From Symsagittifera roscoffensis (Eukaryota; Xenacoelomorpha; Acoela; Convolutidae): a stretch of 64,000 nucleotides of DNA. Each line of letters begins with the position of its first letter. The first letter of the stretch is position 1. Below are positions 1-11,700 of this stretch, piece after piece. Location of the stretch: the NCBI RefSeq assembly GCF_963678635.1, contig NC_087067.1, forward strand, positions 2,854,001 to 2,918,000, given 5' to 3'. The position numbers and the translations under genes are program-made. Below the pieces are notes generated by a model. That model saw nothing but the letters and a program-made list of their open reading frames with translations. It was not told the DNA's origin and made no database searches.

Positions 1-2154
1 CTTCAGCCGTTCAAACAAGAAACACAGCCGTTGGCGAAGATTTGGAAAAGGGGAGGCTGTTTATGTTCATGCGAGAGAGTTCTTGCTGGACCAGGTTTGA
101 GCGCAGCAACAGATCCAAGGGGACCGGGTCACCCTTGGATAGGATTTTTATCTCGGCTGCTTTCTCTACCGGCAACTCAGGATGTCCTGGAATTGGATGT
201 CCAGAATTGTCCAACCATCTCGTTAAGGGAAGCGCTTCATAAGTTTCTTTGTCCAGAAACGAGAATCCTTCCTTTATTTCTGCCTGATTGGCTGGCTTCT
301 GTTCCAATCTTTCATAGAACTCGGTTTTCTTGCTGAGCCTGTCAGCATTCTGGTGTTTGTCACGCATCCTGTGCTCGATTATCAAGTGGTAGCCATCTAA
401 TCTCACTATCCACCTTCCTATATAACTCTGATCCATCGAGTATGTCTTCAACCAGGATAACGCCCTGTTGTCCACGCGTAACTTAAGGGAGCGCTCCCCA
501 AGTATGCGCGGTACTTTTCCACAAATGTGACTACTGCAAGCATTTCTGCTTTTGGTGCACCATATTTCATCTCAGTGTCACTTAACACCTTACTGCCATA
601 TGCAATGGGACGGAGAACGGTTCTCCCATTCCATTCCTGCTCCTGATGCAGTATTCCCGAGATGCGTCTGTGTCAAGAACATACATGCCCTTTTCAGTGG
701 GCATGCCTAGCACTGGCGCCTCGCACAGTTCCCGCTTTATGTTCTCAAAGGCCGTTTGAGCTTCATCGCTCCATTCGAACTTTTTCCCTTTGTTGCGCAT
801 CAGCTTCTGCATCGGATACACCTTGTCTGCATATCCTTTTATGAACTCACGGTAATAGTTGGCAAACCCTAGGAAGCTCATGAGCTGTGTGTCCGTTCTG
901 GGAGCCTTCCATGTCAACACAGCTTCTACTGCTTCCCGGTCTGGCCTCACACCATGCCTGTCCACCATTCTCATTTTCCCTATGGGGAACGGCGCCTTCC
1001 TCGAGTTCGATTTCGTGTTCGACGAAATTACAGCAACCGATATCCGCCTTATGTCTTGAAAATACATCCGCGTTCCGATTTAAAACCTCCCTTAGTAGCT
1101 CGAAATCTCCCTCGCCTATTTTCCCTTTTAAGTGTTCTATCTCTGGCAAAACCGGTTTGTCAGACTCTAGTTCATATGACGAGGGGCGTTCCGGAAACTT
1201 CGAGCAGCTCGATAAGCCGTCATCCATGTCGGACTTCAGTGAAAACACTTTATGAAAATATTTTAATTCATTATTTCTTTTTAAAATTTTCTCTTTTTTG
1301 GCATGATAAGGACAGTCTTTCACACTAAATTTCTTCAAGTCCTGTGTCTCTTCATAGTCGGTCCTCATCGGCAAAGCGTAAGCAAGCTTCTTTCCACGCT
1401 GGATTGAAACCGTGGTGTCCAGTGTGTTCAATAACACACTGACACACAATCCGTTTCGCGTTACCGAGAAGCTCCGGACTAAAATCACTGAGCTTTGACT
1501 ATTTGGATTCGGTACCAAACAAACCTGTTTACCATCACTTAACGAATTTAAATTTCTCATTCTAAAAATTGCTACCACAGCCTACCCTGGCTGTAGTTTT
1601 ACTTTTCTGTCTAAAAAAATTGATACCTTGTTTTTTCAGTTATTATCCTATTAATTGGTTTCTTAACATACTTCCGATCCGGGTTTCTAACCCTTATCAG
1701 ACCGTTGTCAAGTCGATCATCACGTCAAAATTCCTGACAAAATCTCTGCCCAAGATGAATTGGTCGGCGTCGTCCAAAATCTCTACCACCAGGAAGCTCA
1801 TCCAGAGACCCGTCCTCCCATGTGGAGAACCGTTATTGGTGTTCTTCCGGCTACGTAAATCGCTCCTCGATTGGCGGTGGCCAGTCGGAGATTCGTTGGA
1901 ATTAGATCTTCCCTCGTGAAGCCCATTCTTTCCCAAGTTTTTATCGGCATCACACTCACTACCGCTCCTGTGTCCAGAAGCCCTGTGACTCCGATTTTCT
2001 TTCCGTTGGTGTCGAGCAGTTGTGCCGTCACATCTGCTTCGTACCCAATGTGTACTGCGTCTTGTTCCATCATGGCGTTATGGCCTATCCTGCGGACTTT
2101 GAGTTCCTCCTCACCCAAATAGATCTGCCCTATTTGGTCACTATCTGTTGTCAC
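1..2154 (-). pseudogene. Element A pol remnant: protease, RT flanks, RNase H
   Basis: Read right to left. A retropepsin-type protease lies at about 2154-1700 (motif LLDTGAVVSVMP, active site DTGA) and changes frame near 1800-1930. A linker and RT N-terminal part follow (1578 to about 985). About 600 nt are then missing compared with element C (equivalent to 32731-33330), removing the RT core with YVDD. The RT thumb/connection region (from about 985, MVDRHGVRPD) leads to RNase H (LDTDAS near 670; DNRALSWLKTYS near 470-420), separated by a small frame-breaking deletion near 660. The frame is still open near the window edge. The deletion alone excludes RT activity. Confidence 0.85.
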
Positions 2155-2166
2155 ATAAGTCCTAGT

Positions 2167-5100
2167 CTAGATACTGATTCCATCCACGTTCAGCATCACT
2201 TGATACGGCCCATAGACTTCCACGTAGCGTCCATGAAGCTTCTTTATGCGAGGGCCACCCGATGTTAGTAGTGCTCGCACAGCTCTTGACTCAGTGCGTG
2301 GCTCCACCTGCCTCAGATAATCTGCATATGTGTCCAAATGCATCAAAGTGAACTCCGATGGTTCACTCAGATTTCTGATTACCTGGTGTCCTGCTACCGA
2401 GAATATTGACTGTATTTTGCTTCCTTGCGGCACCATGCCGAACCTCTGACCGGAGATCACAATAAGTTTTATGCTCAAACTGCTTGGTGCCTTTGTCTCT
2501 TCGACTTCTGTCGCCTTGAAGGTATTCAGTTTCTCCTGTAGTTTCTCATTTTCCAGTTCGAGTTTCACTTTTTGTTCGATCTCTTTTGTCACCAGTTCCT
2601 GCTGCACTCTATTTAGAGCATCCCTTGCGGCTGCCCTGTAATCAACCTTGAAGTCATCAGCCGTAGTCACTGGTTCCGGTTCGCATGTCTCTTCAGTCAC
2701 CGCTTGCATTTTCTTCGTCGCCAGCTCTCGCGGTTTGTCTTTTCTGTGCGCCTCCGCTTCACTCAATAGGCGAGCCTTGCTGGTTTTCACTCCTGATAAA
2801 GCTTCCTCATGCCTTGGATGCTTGATGTCTGCTACAGCATCCCAGAATTGCGGACAATCCGATTTAAAATGACCTTCCAAGTTGCAAAACAAACACCTCG
2901 GGCCAAATTTTGCAATTACTCCCCTCATGAAATCTTCATGATTGACCTCTGACGCATCTTCGTCCTCGAGGCTAAAGCCTATTGCTTTCATGCCCTGTTT
3001 GTAAGTTGGGCATGCTGACACATGATGGTCCGTTGAACTGCAATTGGCACCAGAGCGTCTCTTGTCCATCTCATCCCTCGGTTTGTACCAGTTGTTCCCT
3101 TGGTTTGCTGGTCCGTTGTTAAAATTGTCATAATTGTTCTTATAATATCCAGATCTCAAAGGAGGTTTCAACAAAAGATATTCTTTTGACTTGAGCCTCA
3201 AGTCCTCCGGTGTTGGCGCATTGGTTGATAGTGGTGTGTAATGCGTTGCTAGCATTGTTCGAAGTTCATCATTCTTCACACCATCGATGAATTTCGAAAC
3301 TACTGCCAGGTTCATCCTTCTGTTCGACTCATCCGGTTGGCTGCGTCTTCTCAACATTTCCAAGTCGTCTAGGAACTTCTCTATCGTTTCATCTTCTCGT
3401 TGCCTCCGTTTCTCGAAGCGCATCATTGCCTGGTGCCCCTGCACCCCTGATCCGAAACAATTTAGCAAGATTTCAAAGATTTTCTCAGCTGTGTCTCGCT
3501 GATATTGCTTCTTGGCCATGACACAGTTCAGGGCTGTCCCTTCCAAGTTACTGGTGAGCGCACTGCACTCTTGTCTTTCCGACAAGTCCTCTTCCTCTAA
3601 ATGCAGTTTCATTACCTCTATCCAGGTATCAATACAGCCATCAGATTCGTCTTTGTAGCATCTTGGTTTCTTAAAGACTCTTCTGGACTTCTCACTGCGT
3701 TCATTGGTTCTGGATAACCTCGTCAGGAATGTCTCCAAAGACCTGTTCAGGGGTTCAAATGCTGTGGCCATTGCCGTAGCATCTCTCGAGTGCCCCGCCT
3801 GATAATCATCGCACCTTGTTAAGGGCTCCGTATTCGGTGCATCCCTGCAATCCGAATCGCCGTGACTGTTTCCCCCTTGGCCCACATGACTCCTCCCTGG
3901 GCTCGCTTGTCTCCTGTTACCGGAATCACTTCTCCCAGTCGCATGTGTACCTTGCGTCGGTCGTTCTTTAGAGGTCTGTCTGTTCCCCGTTGAACTTGCT
4001 CTACTGTTTGGGCTCCATGTTCTATTATCCCTTGTGGCATAGCCTGATGAACTGCCCCTACCTCTAGTGGATCCATATGTCCTCCTCCTTTGATGGTCAT
4101 TGAAGTTCACCTTCGGCTCCCTGCTGGGACCTCCCGAGTTCGGTTCCCCTTCTTTTGGTCCACTCTTGCTGCCTATTAGCCCGTCCAACCTATCCATGAT
4201 GGTCTGATATCGCCTCTCCATCATCGCATCTATCTTTGTGTCAAGAGTCCCAAGAGACTGCTTTTGCTGAATTCTTAACTTCTCCATGTCGTCTCTTAAG
4301 CGTAACTCTCTCTGTTCCGCTTCTCTTGTCATTCGCGACAAATTCTTTGCTATGTGCTCGTCCGTTCTTTCCTTCAAGCGTTTCTCGCTTCTACCAATTT
4401 CTTGTCTATTGCGGTTTATTTCTTCCCGCAGACTTTCTCTTTCAATGTTGACTGCTCTTTCTAGCTCACTCATTCTTATGGACATCTGTTCATTTTGTTC
4501 TCCTATACTGCCCACTATGTTGTTCAAGGCTTCTTCTAATGATGCCCCGTTTTCTACTAGTGGCGTCACTAGTGGCGGTGTCACCCTGTCGATCCCAGGT
4601 AGCTTCGTGCTGGTCGAGATTCGGGCTTTGAATCTCTGCCTCGACGTCTTTTCATTATCCACCTCATGATCCGTCGATGCGTTGCCTAGCCCCATGTTTC
4701 TACTCTCCCCAGTTCGCGTCTCTGAATTTGTCATACTCGCAAAGCCTCTTGACTGGCCTGGTGTGTTTGCCACTTTGCTTATCGTTCTCACCACACCAAA
4801 TTTGTCCTTGGTTCCAGTCTCTCTCTCGACGTATGCCTCATTCTCCTGGGTCGAACTATTGAGGCTGACTTCAGATCCAAAGTCCACTTGCTCGTCTTTG
4901 TCCTCTTCTTCCTCCTGTGATTCACCTTCATTTCCTGTGCCCACTCCCATGGTGAATGGAAAGATGTTTCCAAACGTGTTCTTCATTCTTTCTGAGAGAT
5001 TTGAGGACGTTGTCTGTTTCTCCGTCACGCCTGCCGTCATGGTGTTGTCTGTGGGAGATCTTCTAGTTGCCACAATTTCAATAGAGATATCGGACAGTTC

Positions 5101-5460
5101 CGACATCTCCTCTCGGTCCAGTGTCCCAGTGGAAGTGGCAAAATCATGGCCTTGTTCTAACGGAGTAGATTCACTCGCCAGCCTTCTGTCTCTCCCCTCC
5201 GGTACATGTATTTCCTGGTTCTCATTCCTGGTCTGTTCCGGATGGACCTCCACTTCTAGCATAGCCTTTTGCTCTTCTGAGGACTTCTGACTCCTGGTTT
5301 CAACCATTCTGCCTGAAACCGTCTCCCCTTTGTCGGTCTGGGTTCGTGTGATCCGTTCCACAAAAGGGTCGTTCATTGCTTTTCTTTGCTTTTCAGGTAT
5401 GAATTTCCTAGAGCTATTACCTCGTTTAAGTATTCTTGACTTGTCTAGACTCATTTTCAC
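2167..5460 (-). CDS. Element A Gag-like structural polyprotein with nucleocapsid region
   Basis: Open frame of 1097 residues. Residues 1-300 are acidic and low-complexity; about 305-425 form a charged heptad-like coiled coil; a Ser/Gly/Arg/Asn-rich stretch follows; about 600-765 match the capsid-like retrotransposon Gag region (KKPRCYKDESDGCIDTW and FLDDLEMLRRRS), also present in element C. Two CCHC knuckles follow near 805 and 855. The first has lost its leading Cys (GANCSSTDHHVSAC); the second is complete (CLFCNLEGHFKSDC). The expected role is RNA packaging and particle formation. The frame ends at a TAG just before the protease, where element C has an in-frame TAT, so Gag and protease are separated here by a single stop. 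The first ATG is assumed to be the start. Confidence 0.75.
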   Translation of the reverse strand: MKMSLDKSRILKRGNSSRKFIPEKQRKAMNDPFVERITRTQTDKGETVSGRMVETRSQKSSEEQKAMLEVEVHPEQTRNENQEIHVPEGRDRRLASESTPLEQGHDFATSTGTLDREEMSELSDISIEIVATRRSPTDNTMTAGVTEKQTTSSNLSERMKNTFGNIFPFTMGVGTGNEGESQEEEEDKDEQVDFGSEVSLNSSTQENEAYVERETGTKDKFGVVRTISKVANTPGQSRGFASMTNSETRTGESRNMGLGNASTDHEVDNEKTSRQRFKARISTSTKLPGIDRVTPPLVTPLVENGASLEEALNNIVGSIGEQNEQMSIRMSELERAVNIERESLREEINRNRQEIGRSEKRLKERTDEHIAKNLSRMTREAEQRELRLRDDMEKLRIQQKQSLGTLDTKIDAMMERRYQTIMDRLDGLIGSKSGPKEGEPNSGGPSREPKVNFNDHQRRRTYGSTRGRGSSSGYATRDNRTWSPNSRASSTGNRQTSKERPTQGTHATGRSDSGNRRQASPGRSHVGQGGNSHGDSDCRDAPNTEPLTRCDDYQAGHSRDATAMATAFEPLNRSLETFLTRLSRTNERSEKSRRVFKKPRCYKDESDGCIDTWIEVMKLHLEEEDLSERQECSALTSNLEGTALNCVMAKKQYQRDTAEKIFEILLNCFGSGVQGHQAMMRFEKRRQREDETIEKFLDDLEMLRRRSQPDESNRRMNLAVVSKFIDGVKNDELRTMLATHYTPLSTNAPTPEDLRLKSKEYLLLKPPLRSGYYKNNYDNFNNGPANQGNNWYKPRDEMDKRRSGANCSSTDHHVSACPTYKQGMKAIGFSLEDEDASEVNHEDFMRGVIAKFGPRCLFCNLEGHFKSDCPQFWDAVADIKHPRHEEALSGVKTSKARLLSEAEAHRKDKPRELATKKMQAVTEETCEPEPVTTADDFKVDYRAAARDALNRVQQELVTKEIEQKVKLELENEKLQEKLNTFKATEVEETKAPSSLSIKLIVISGQRFGMVPQGSKIQSIFSVAGHQVIRNLSEPSEFTLMHLDTYADYLRQVEPRTESRAVRALLTSGGPRIKKLHGRYVEVYGPYQVMLNVDGISI

Positions 5461-6029
5461 TTTATCACTTCTTACTATCTATACACTCAATTCGATTGCT
5501 GGTGACCTTCTTGTTTGACTATCGATAATAATAACACAACACAATAAATTCCAAAAATAGTGACCACGAATTCTTGTATGTTATCAAAGCACAGCGTATT
5601 CACAACTCATTCACAACAATCGATTATAGTCGTAAGATTTGAGAACTAGCACAGTATGATGATATCAGTCAATTTAAAAGATAGTGTATTCACCACCCTA
5701 TTAAGCATAAATTGCACCCACCGAGTACTGTGTTACCTATTTGCCTTCGGACTGCCCGAGCTAGACCTACTAAAATCCTCAGGGCAGTCATTTTTCTCAA
5801 AAACGTTTTAGATTTCAATCCACACCAATGAGTTACACACTCTTTTTTAATTTGGACTTTGTGTCGCGAATATCCGAGTTTGGACCTGTTTTGTTTTGGT
5901 CTGATCTTCTTCTTAAAAGGCAAGTTACCAGTGCAGTCACTGGTTCCTAGCCTGTCCCTTAATAACCTAACACCCCTTACTATTATCTTTTCTTCTGTTC
6001 TGATTACTTAAGTCCTTAAACAAAATAGT

Positions 6030-7290
6030 ACCCCTCCGGGTTGACAAAAACAGTACCCCATCGGATTGGCAGAAACAGGACCCCTCCGGATCTGGAAAAT
6101 TGAGACCCCTCCGGTTTGAGACCCTTCTGAGTTAGTAAATGTAAGACCCCACCGGATTAGGACCCCTCCGGTTTCGTGAAAACAAGACCCCTCCGGATTG
6201 GGACCCCTCCGAATTAGGAGAGAAAAAAAATATTTTGACCCCTCCGGTTTTGTAAAATTAGCTTTTCTGAGACTTCCTTGATTTTCAACCTATAACCCTC
6301 CGGATACGTTCTCCAATGCTATTATGCTTTTTGTATCAACTAGGAAGGGTATGTGGTATTTCCCTAGACCCTTCCGGATTGAAGTTAAGCCTCTTATTTG
6401 ACAATTCACGCTAACGGTGAAGGGTCTTATCGCTAGCCTAATTCCTGCGATAAGGGTAGCGATAATCTCAAAAATAATCTCAAAAAATTTTCACGCTTTT
6501 TTTTTCGAAAAACTTTTGTTCCTATCAGTAAGCTCAGCTAATTTCTGATCTATTGGTACCAAGATCAACTGGATCTGTCCAGTAGTTCCAAAGTTATTAA
6601 CCAAAACGTCTTTTTTCTAAAGTCAAGAAATTTCTCTCTTATAGGTTCCGCCTAACTTTTTCCGCGATTCTGTTCTTTTCGACCTAAAAAATATTGATCC
6701 GAGCTCAAGAGGCCTATACTCTTCTATTTCAATACAAAAGAAAGACCCGATCTAAAACGCTTTAGTTGAAAAAATTTGCGAAAAACTATGCTACCTGGAC
6801 CCCTCCGGATTGACGAATCCACTGAATCAAACACGTTAAGTTCGATTTCTCTGTAATCCAGAAGGCTTTCAGGAAGCGGGTTTTAGAATCTGTAGATTCA
6901 CTATTGGACGTTGTCCGAACAACTATTTTTACTGTCCTAACTCAAAAATTTCAAAAAATTTCAAAAAAAATTTCAAAAACTAAACTTAACCGGTTCTCTC
7001 TACTATAGTAGTGCAATTACGAAGTAACGCACTAATTCAGCGCTTTTTTCCGTAACTCAGATATTCGCAGTTCGGTGAAGGGTCACTACAGTGCAGTACT
7101 GTCGAGCCCCCCACGGGTTACTATCTTAATTTTTGTACCAAAAGGGATACAAAACTTGTTAACGCTACCCAACAGTCGATTGTTGTTGTCGTTGAGCCCC
7201 TTCTTGTTGCTCCTGGTACTGCTTGCCGGATCAGTCTTCTCCCAAGACCCCTCCGAATTGAGCGCAAATCAGCAGACCCTTCCGGATTGA
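6030..7290. repeat. Interspersed ACCCCTCCGGATT motif array in leader A
   Basis: Around fifteen copies of a motif close to GACCCCTCCGGATTG (plus-strand reading; CAATCCGGAGGGGTC in element orientation), densest at 6030-6260, again near 6295, 6370, 6800, 7250 and 7275. One more lies in the LTR near 8318. Spacing is irregular, so this is an interspersed array rather than a clean tandem repeat. Several copies carry single changes (CCATCGG, CACCGG, CTTCCGG, CTCCGAA). Confidence 0.85.
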
Positions 7291-7820
7291 GCGCAAATTA
7301 GCATTAGCGTGCTTAAATACTCAAACAACCCTACAGTACAAGCCTCACAAACGGGCTACAAAATTGATCGTAACAATCCTTACTGATAGAAATGCCTGTA
7401 ACAACATTATATCTATCAACAACAAGTGGTAGGGTCGGATCACATCTTGTCTGGGGTGATGATTTCTACTGATTTTTTTTACTTTTTTACTGTTTTTGGT
7501 TTTTCGGTTATTTTTTATGTTTTTTGTTTTTCTTGGATACTATACTACTTTTTGTTTGGTTTTATATATATCTTTAAGGGTTTTTGGTCACGGACCATTC
7601 AGGAGATGACGGGACCGCAAATCCCCCCACCCTTCTTGGTTCGTGAATTTTCGGCCTTAACTAGGTTAAAAAGCTATTCACGGTAATCCGGAAGGCTTCT
7701 GCGTTCCAAACTACCCTTCCGCCCTGGCCGTTTTGGCCTATTAAGGGCGTTAATGTGAGCATCCGCTCGGCGCGGAGTGCTCGTTAACGGTTCTGCCGGT
7801 CATGATGTTAAAAAAAATAG

Positions 7821-7835
7821 CACCCAAGAGCGCCA
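7821..7835 (-). other. Candidate primer-binding site of element A
   Basis: On the minus strand this reads TGGCGCTCTTGGGTG, starting about a dozen bases inside the LTR end. It begins with TGG, as expected for pairing to a tRNA 3' CCA, and the first eight bases are identical at the same place in element C. The tRNA is not identified. Confidence 0.5.
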
Positions 7836-7847
7836 TAAAAACATCTA

Positions 7848-8731
7848 TGTAACATTCGCCCGGAAGATACATATCGACGGAAAATAAAGCTAGGTTCTAA
7901 GACGACTGGCCAACGTCTAAACAGAGCTCTACATGCTTTTCACCGTCTCTACCAAGCCAGTTCTTTTGGTGGTCTCTTCAACATCGGGTCGACAAAAACG
8001 TTACTGTTCTCCGGTTTCGACCAGAACGCTCAAATTAACTTAATTACATGCAGAAATAGTGAGCTCATGGCTGGGTCTCAATATCCCCAGACCACGAGGT
8101 CACTCCTAAAATCAGGGCTACTACTAATTATTATATTACTATCGTTTTTGTTCAGTAGATAAAAATCATCATCTCCATCGAAGATGGATCAACCCTTTCC
8201 CCCAACTCCTAGCTTCTCATCCTCGTAAAATGAATTCAGTTGTTAATTAAATTCAACTCAAGGCATAGTAGGGAAGCTAAAAGTTTATGTAAAACAGTTT
8301 CAGTCCAAATCCCGAGACCCCTCCGGATTCTCGAATCCGGGGAAATAAGACCTCTATTTTCCTTCCGGAAGGCTGTCTTCCACCCTTCACCGTTGATCGC
8401 AACGGCCTTGCAACTATTGTAGCGGCACAATAGTTGCAACTCGGAGCGGTCTCTGCTATTCCTGCTTTTTTCTGATTCCGATTCTCTATTTTTCCGTTGT
8501 TGTCGTCGTCGCAACTATCGTTGTTGTGTGTCTATTTCGGTTTTTCTCCAAAATGGCTGTTTTTGACGTTTCTTAGAATTATTACGTCATCAATTCGAAT
8601 TTTTAAAATTTAGGAATTTCCGAATCCTTCAGCCTTCACGATCTGTCCAATCGTCCGAATAACGCTCTTATTCTTCAAAACCGCCAATTCGGAAGGTTCG
8701 CTGCTAAAAGCTCGAAACTGCTGCATCTGCA
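7848..8731 (-). repeat. Element A 5' LTR
   Basis: Inferred from two boundaries. The inner end (7848) reads ...CGAATGTTACA followed by TAG-TGTTTTTATGGCGCTC on the minus strand, matching the inner LTR end of element C. The outer end (8731) is where pol homology to elements B and C begins on the plus strand; there the minus strand starts TGCAGATGCAGC. The resulting 884 bp is almost the same length as C's 886-bp LTR, with TG...CA ends, but the interior differs strongly. The partner 3' LTR is outside the window, so the outer end is less certain. Confidence 0.65.
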
Positions 8732-11700
8732 TTTTTGTCCATTCTGCTATGCTGGAGGACGACGCCATGCATCTGGGACAGAAGCAGACGTGTCTGCACA
8801 GCTATTGGACATAAATGGAAAGAAGACACAACTGCGTGGGTTGTTGGACACGGGAGCCGTCTTGAGTGTAATACCAATTGAAACTTGGAGAAGAATGGGG
8901 TTCGACAAAGATGACCTGATCGACTCAAGAATACGACTGTCAGCAGCAAACAAGGAAGCGCTTCAGGTTATTGGTAGGACACCAATAATAGCCCTAAACC
9001 TGGGAGACCGCAATCTGTGGATGAGCTTTTTGGTGGTGGAGAATCTAGAAGATTCTGAGCAGTTCATTTTAGGCATAGATTTCATCGGGAATTTCGACTC
9101 AACAATTGATCTTAACAATGCGATGTTCAGGATTCAAAACCCGGAAAGGAAGTAAGTAAATAAACCGGTATATTTGATAATGGCGAATGGAAATAAGGCT
9201 CCATTTTTCTTGAGTAGGAGGGTAAGGTTTAAAGCGAATGAGGTGGCAACAGTGAGTTTACGGATGAAAAACTATAATGAAATAAGCGACAATAAACAAT
9301 TATGTATAGTCAAAGTGCTGCTATTTTGGAAAGATCCTTCTCGATAACCAAGGGTGGCCTCTGCGTCAGTGTCTTGTTGAATACTCTTGTTATACCAATC
9401 ACAATCCAGAGGGGGAGGAAGCTTGGATACGCACTGCCAGTGAAAACTAGATATGAAATGACTGAAAATGAGAAAGAAAATGAAGGTCTTGATTGCCCAA
9501 ATTACAGGGATAAAATTTGTATCTTGAGACGATTGAAGAAAATAATCGTCATCAGGTCTTGTGAAGTCACTTAAGTCAGCGACAGATGATGGACTGTCGA
9601 GCTGTTCGATTTTTCCAGAAAGACCCACGCAAGAGGAATTGGAAATTGATAAACCAGTATTACCAGAAATTGAACATTATAGGGGGAAGGTAACAGACGA
9701 ACAATTCGAAGCCATCAAGGACGTTCTAGATAGGAATCAGGATGATTATTTGAGAAATAAGGCAGACATTGGATGCTGCAATTTTGTTGAACATAAAAAA
9801 GAGTTAGAAGAATCGGCGGTGCCGCATAGGGAGGGGGCGAGGCGTATGACACTAAACAAATCGGATGCTTGTAGAAAAGAGATAGAGACCCTACTAGAGT
9901 ATGACATGATAGAACTATCCAAATTACCGTGGGCGTGTGGAGTAGTGATGGCTAAAAAGAAAAAAGACCAAATCTAAAAAGAAAGGAGACCAAGGTTTTG
10001 TTGTGACTTTCGATATCTGAACTCCGTCACGGTGAAAGATGCCTATCCCATACCTAGGATAGATGAAAGTCTCTCAAAATTAGGTGAAGCGAAATTTTTC
10101 ACAACTCTTGATCTAGGGTCGGCTTTTTGGCAGGTACCACTGAGGAAGCAAGACAGAGACAAGACGGGTTTTACATGCGAACTGGGATTGTTTCAATGGA
10201 AGAGGATGCCCTTTGGCCTCTGCATTGTGACAGTCACCTTCCAACTACTAATGACACAAGCACTGACGAGCGTAACGAAGAAATATGGCAATTTAGTAAT
10301 GTGCTAGGTAGATGGCGTGGTGATTGCAACACCCACATTGCAGGACCACATTGAACGACTGGACGAGGTTTTTGCTTGTATGAAGAGAGCAGGACTGAAG
10401 TGCAAGCCATCGAAGTGTAAAATTCTCAAGGACTCGATCAAATACGTGGGAGGAATGGTGGACAAACATGGTATTAGACCAGACCCAGGTGCGGTATAGG
10501 CAATACTGACTTGGAAATCGCCAAAAACAGAACACCAGTTGGTGAGCTTCTTAGGTTTCGCAAAATACCTCAGGGAGTTCATCAAGGGCTGTGCAGACAA
10601 ATTATATCCACTGCAAAAACTAATGAGGCTCAAAGGTAAGAAGTTCACGTGGAATAACGCAGCAGAGGAATCATTTCAAAAGATAAAAACAGAGTTGTGC
10701 GAAGCACCAGTGATAGGGATGTCCACGGAAAAAGGAATGTACGTGCTGGACACGGATGCATCGGTGGTAGCGATCTCAGGGATACTCCACCAAGAACAGG
10801 AGTGGAACGGGAAGACAGTATTGAGACAAATATTTTACGGGAGCCAAATCTTGAGTGATACAGAGATGAAGTACGGAGCAACCAAAGCGGAAATCTTCGC
10901 GGTAGTGACCTTTGCAGACAAATATAGATCATACCTGGGCAACGAGCCAGTCAAGCTACGAGTCGACAACAGAGCACTCAGTTGGTTAAAAACGTACTCA
11001 ATGGACCAGAGCGACATCGGGAGATGGATAGTGCACCTGGATGGTTATGACATGATTATCGAGCACAGAACAAGGGACAAACGTCAGAACGCCGACAGTT
11101 TGAGCAAAAAGACGGAGTTTTATGAGAGACAGGAGCAAAAAGAGGCCGACAGGCCGGAGATCAAAGATGGCTTCTCATTTATGGACAAGGAGACGTATGA
11201 CAGTCTTCCACTCCTGAGGTGGCTTGACAAGTCAGGGAAACCAATAGAGGACCATCCCGAGCTGCCAGCAGAACATGAGACGAAAGAAATTCTCAAGAGG
11301 AAAACAGAGAATGCCAATGGAATTGATGATCAAGTCGAAAATAGTCAGTGAAACACTAAAAGCAAAAAACTATGACACCGATGAAGTTCAAACAGGAAGG
11401 GTGACGATAGGAGAAGATCTGAGGAGACTGCTCGAGAAAATAGCCGACGATAAACCGGTAGCCCGGAACAATCATAGAGAGAAACCGGAAGTCACCATAT
11501 TGAAAAGAGGGGAAGCAGCTCAAGGCAAGGACTCAACAATAAAGCAACCTGACGGCAAAGAAGTTGGGAGGACATTGGTCGAGAAGATCCCAGAGGACAT
11601 ACTAAGACAGACTACGCTTCGGAAGAAGAAAGTGACTTTCAAGAAGGAAGCCGAACACCTAGGACCAGATCAAGAGTCCGGGGTGGTCGAAATCAGAAAA

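Larger units (their letters stand above)
5461..7847 (-). other. Element A untranslated leader
   Basis: About 2.4 kb between the LTR and Gag without a convincing coding frame, closely matching the leader length of element C. The part next to the LTR aligns with C's leader (shared ATGGCGCTC, CATCATGAC and a CCTTCCGG...TACCGTGA-TAGCTTTTTA block near 7670-7710), confirming that these are homologous leaders. The middle holds the CCCCTCCGG repeats annotated separately. Short ORFs near 7075-7290 and 7426-7686 show no recognisable protein. Confidence 0.7.
1..8731 (-). mobile_element. Element A: Ty3/gypsy-type LTR retrotransposon, 5' part, minus strand
   Basis: Read on the minus strand the order is 5' LTR (8731-7848), leader, Gag (5460-2167), then protease, RT remnants and RNase H down to position 1, the usual Ty3/gypsy order. 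The proteins align along their length with those of element C but are clearly diverged, and the LTR is almost unrelated outside its last bases, so A is a separate subfamily. The right end abuts pol homology of element B (from about 8732), which suggests A inserted into B's pol gene. Integrase, any second ORF and the 3' LTR would lie left of the window. Pol is broken by frameshifts and a deletion of about 600 nt, so this copy is dead. Confidence 0.85.

Noticed and set aside
4682-5290. 202-codon plus-strand frame over Gag A
   Set aside because: Antisense to an acidic, Ser-rich Gag segment; gives Ser/Leu/Val-rich product with no family.
6030-7290. CRISPR-like array
   Set aside because: Motif spacing is irregular, units are short and degenerate, and the context is a eukaryotic retroelement leader.
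7426-7686. Hydrophobic 86-codon frame in leader A
   Set aside because: Result of a T-rich tract; Phe/Tyr-rich, no equivalent in leader C.
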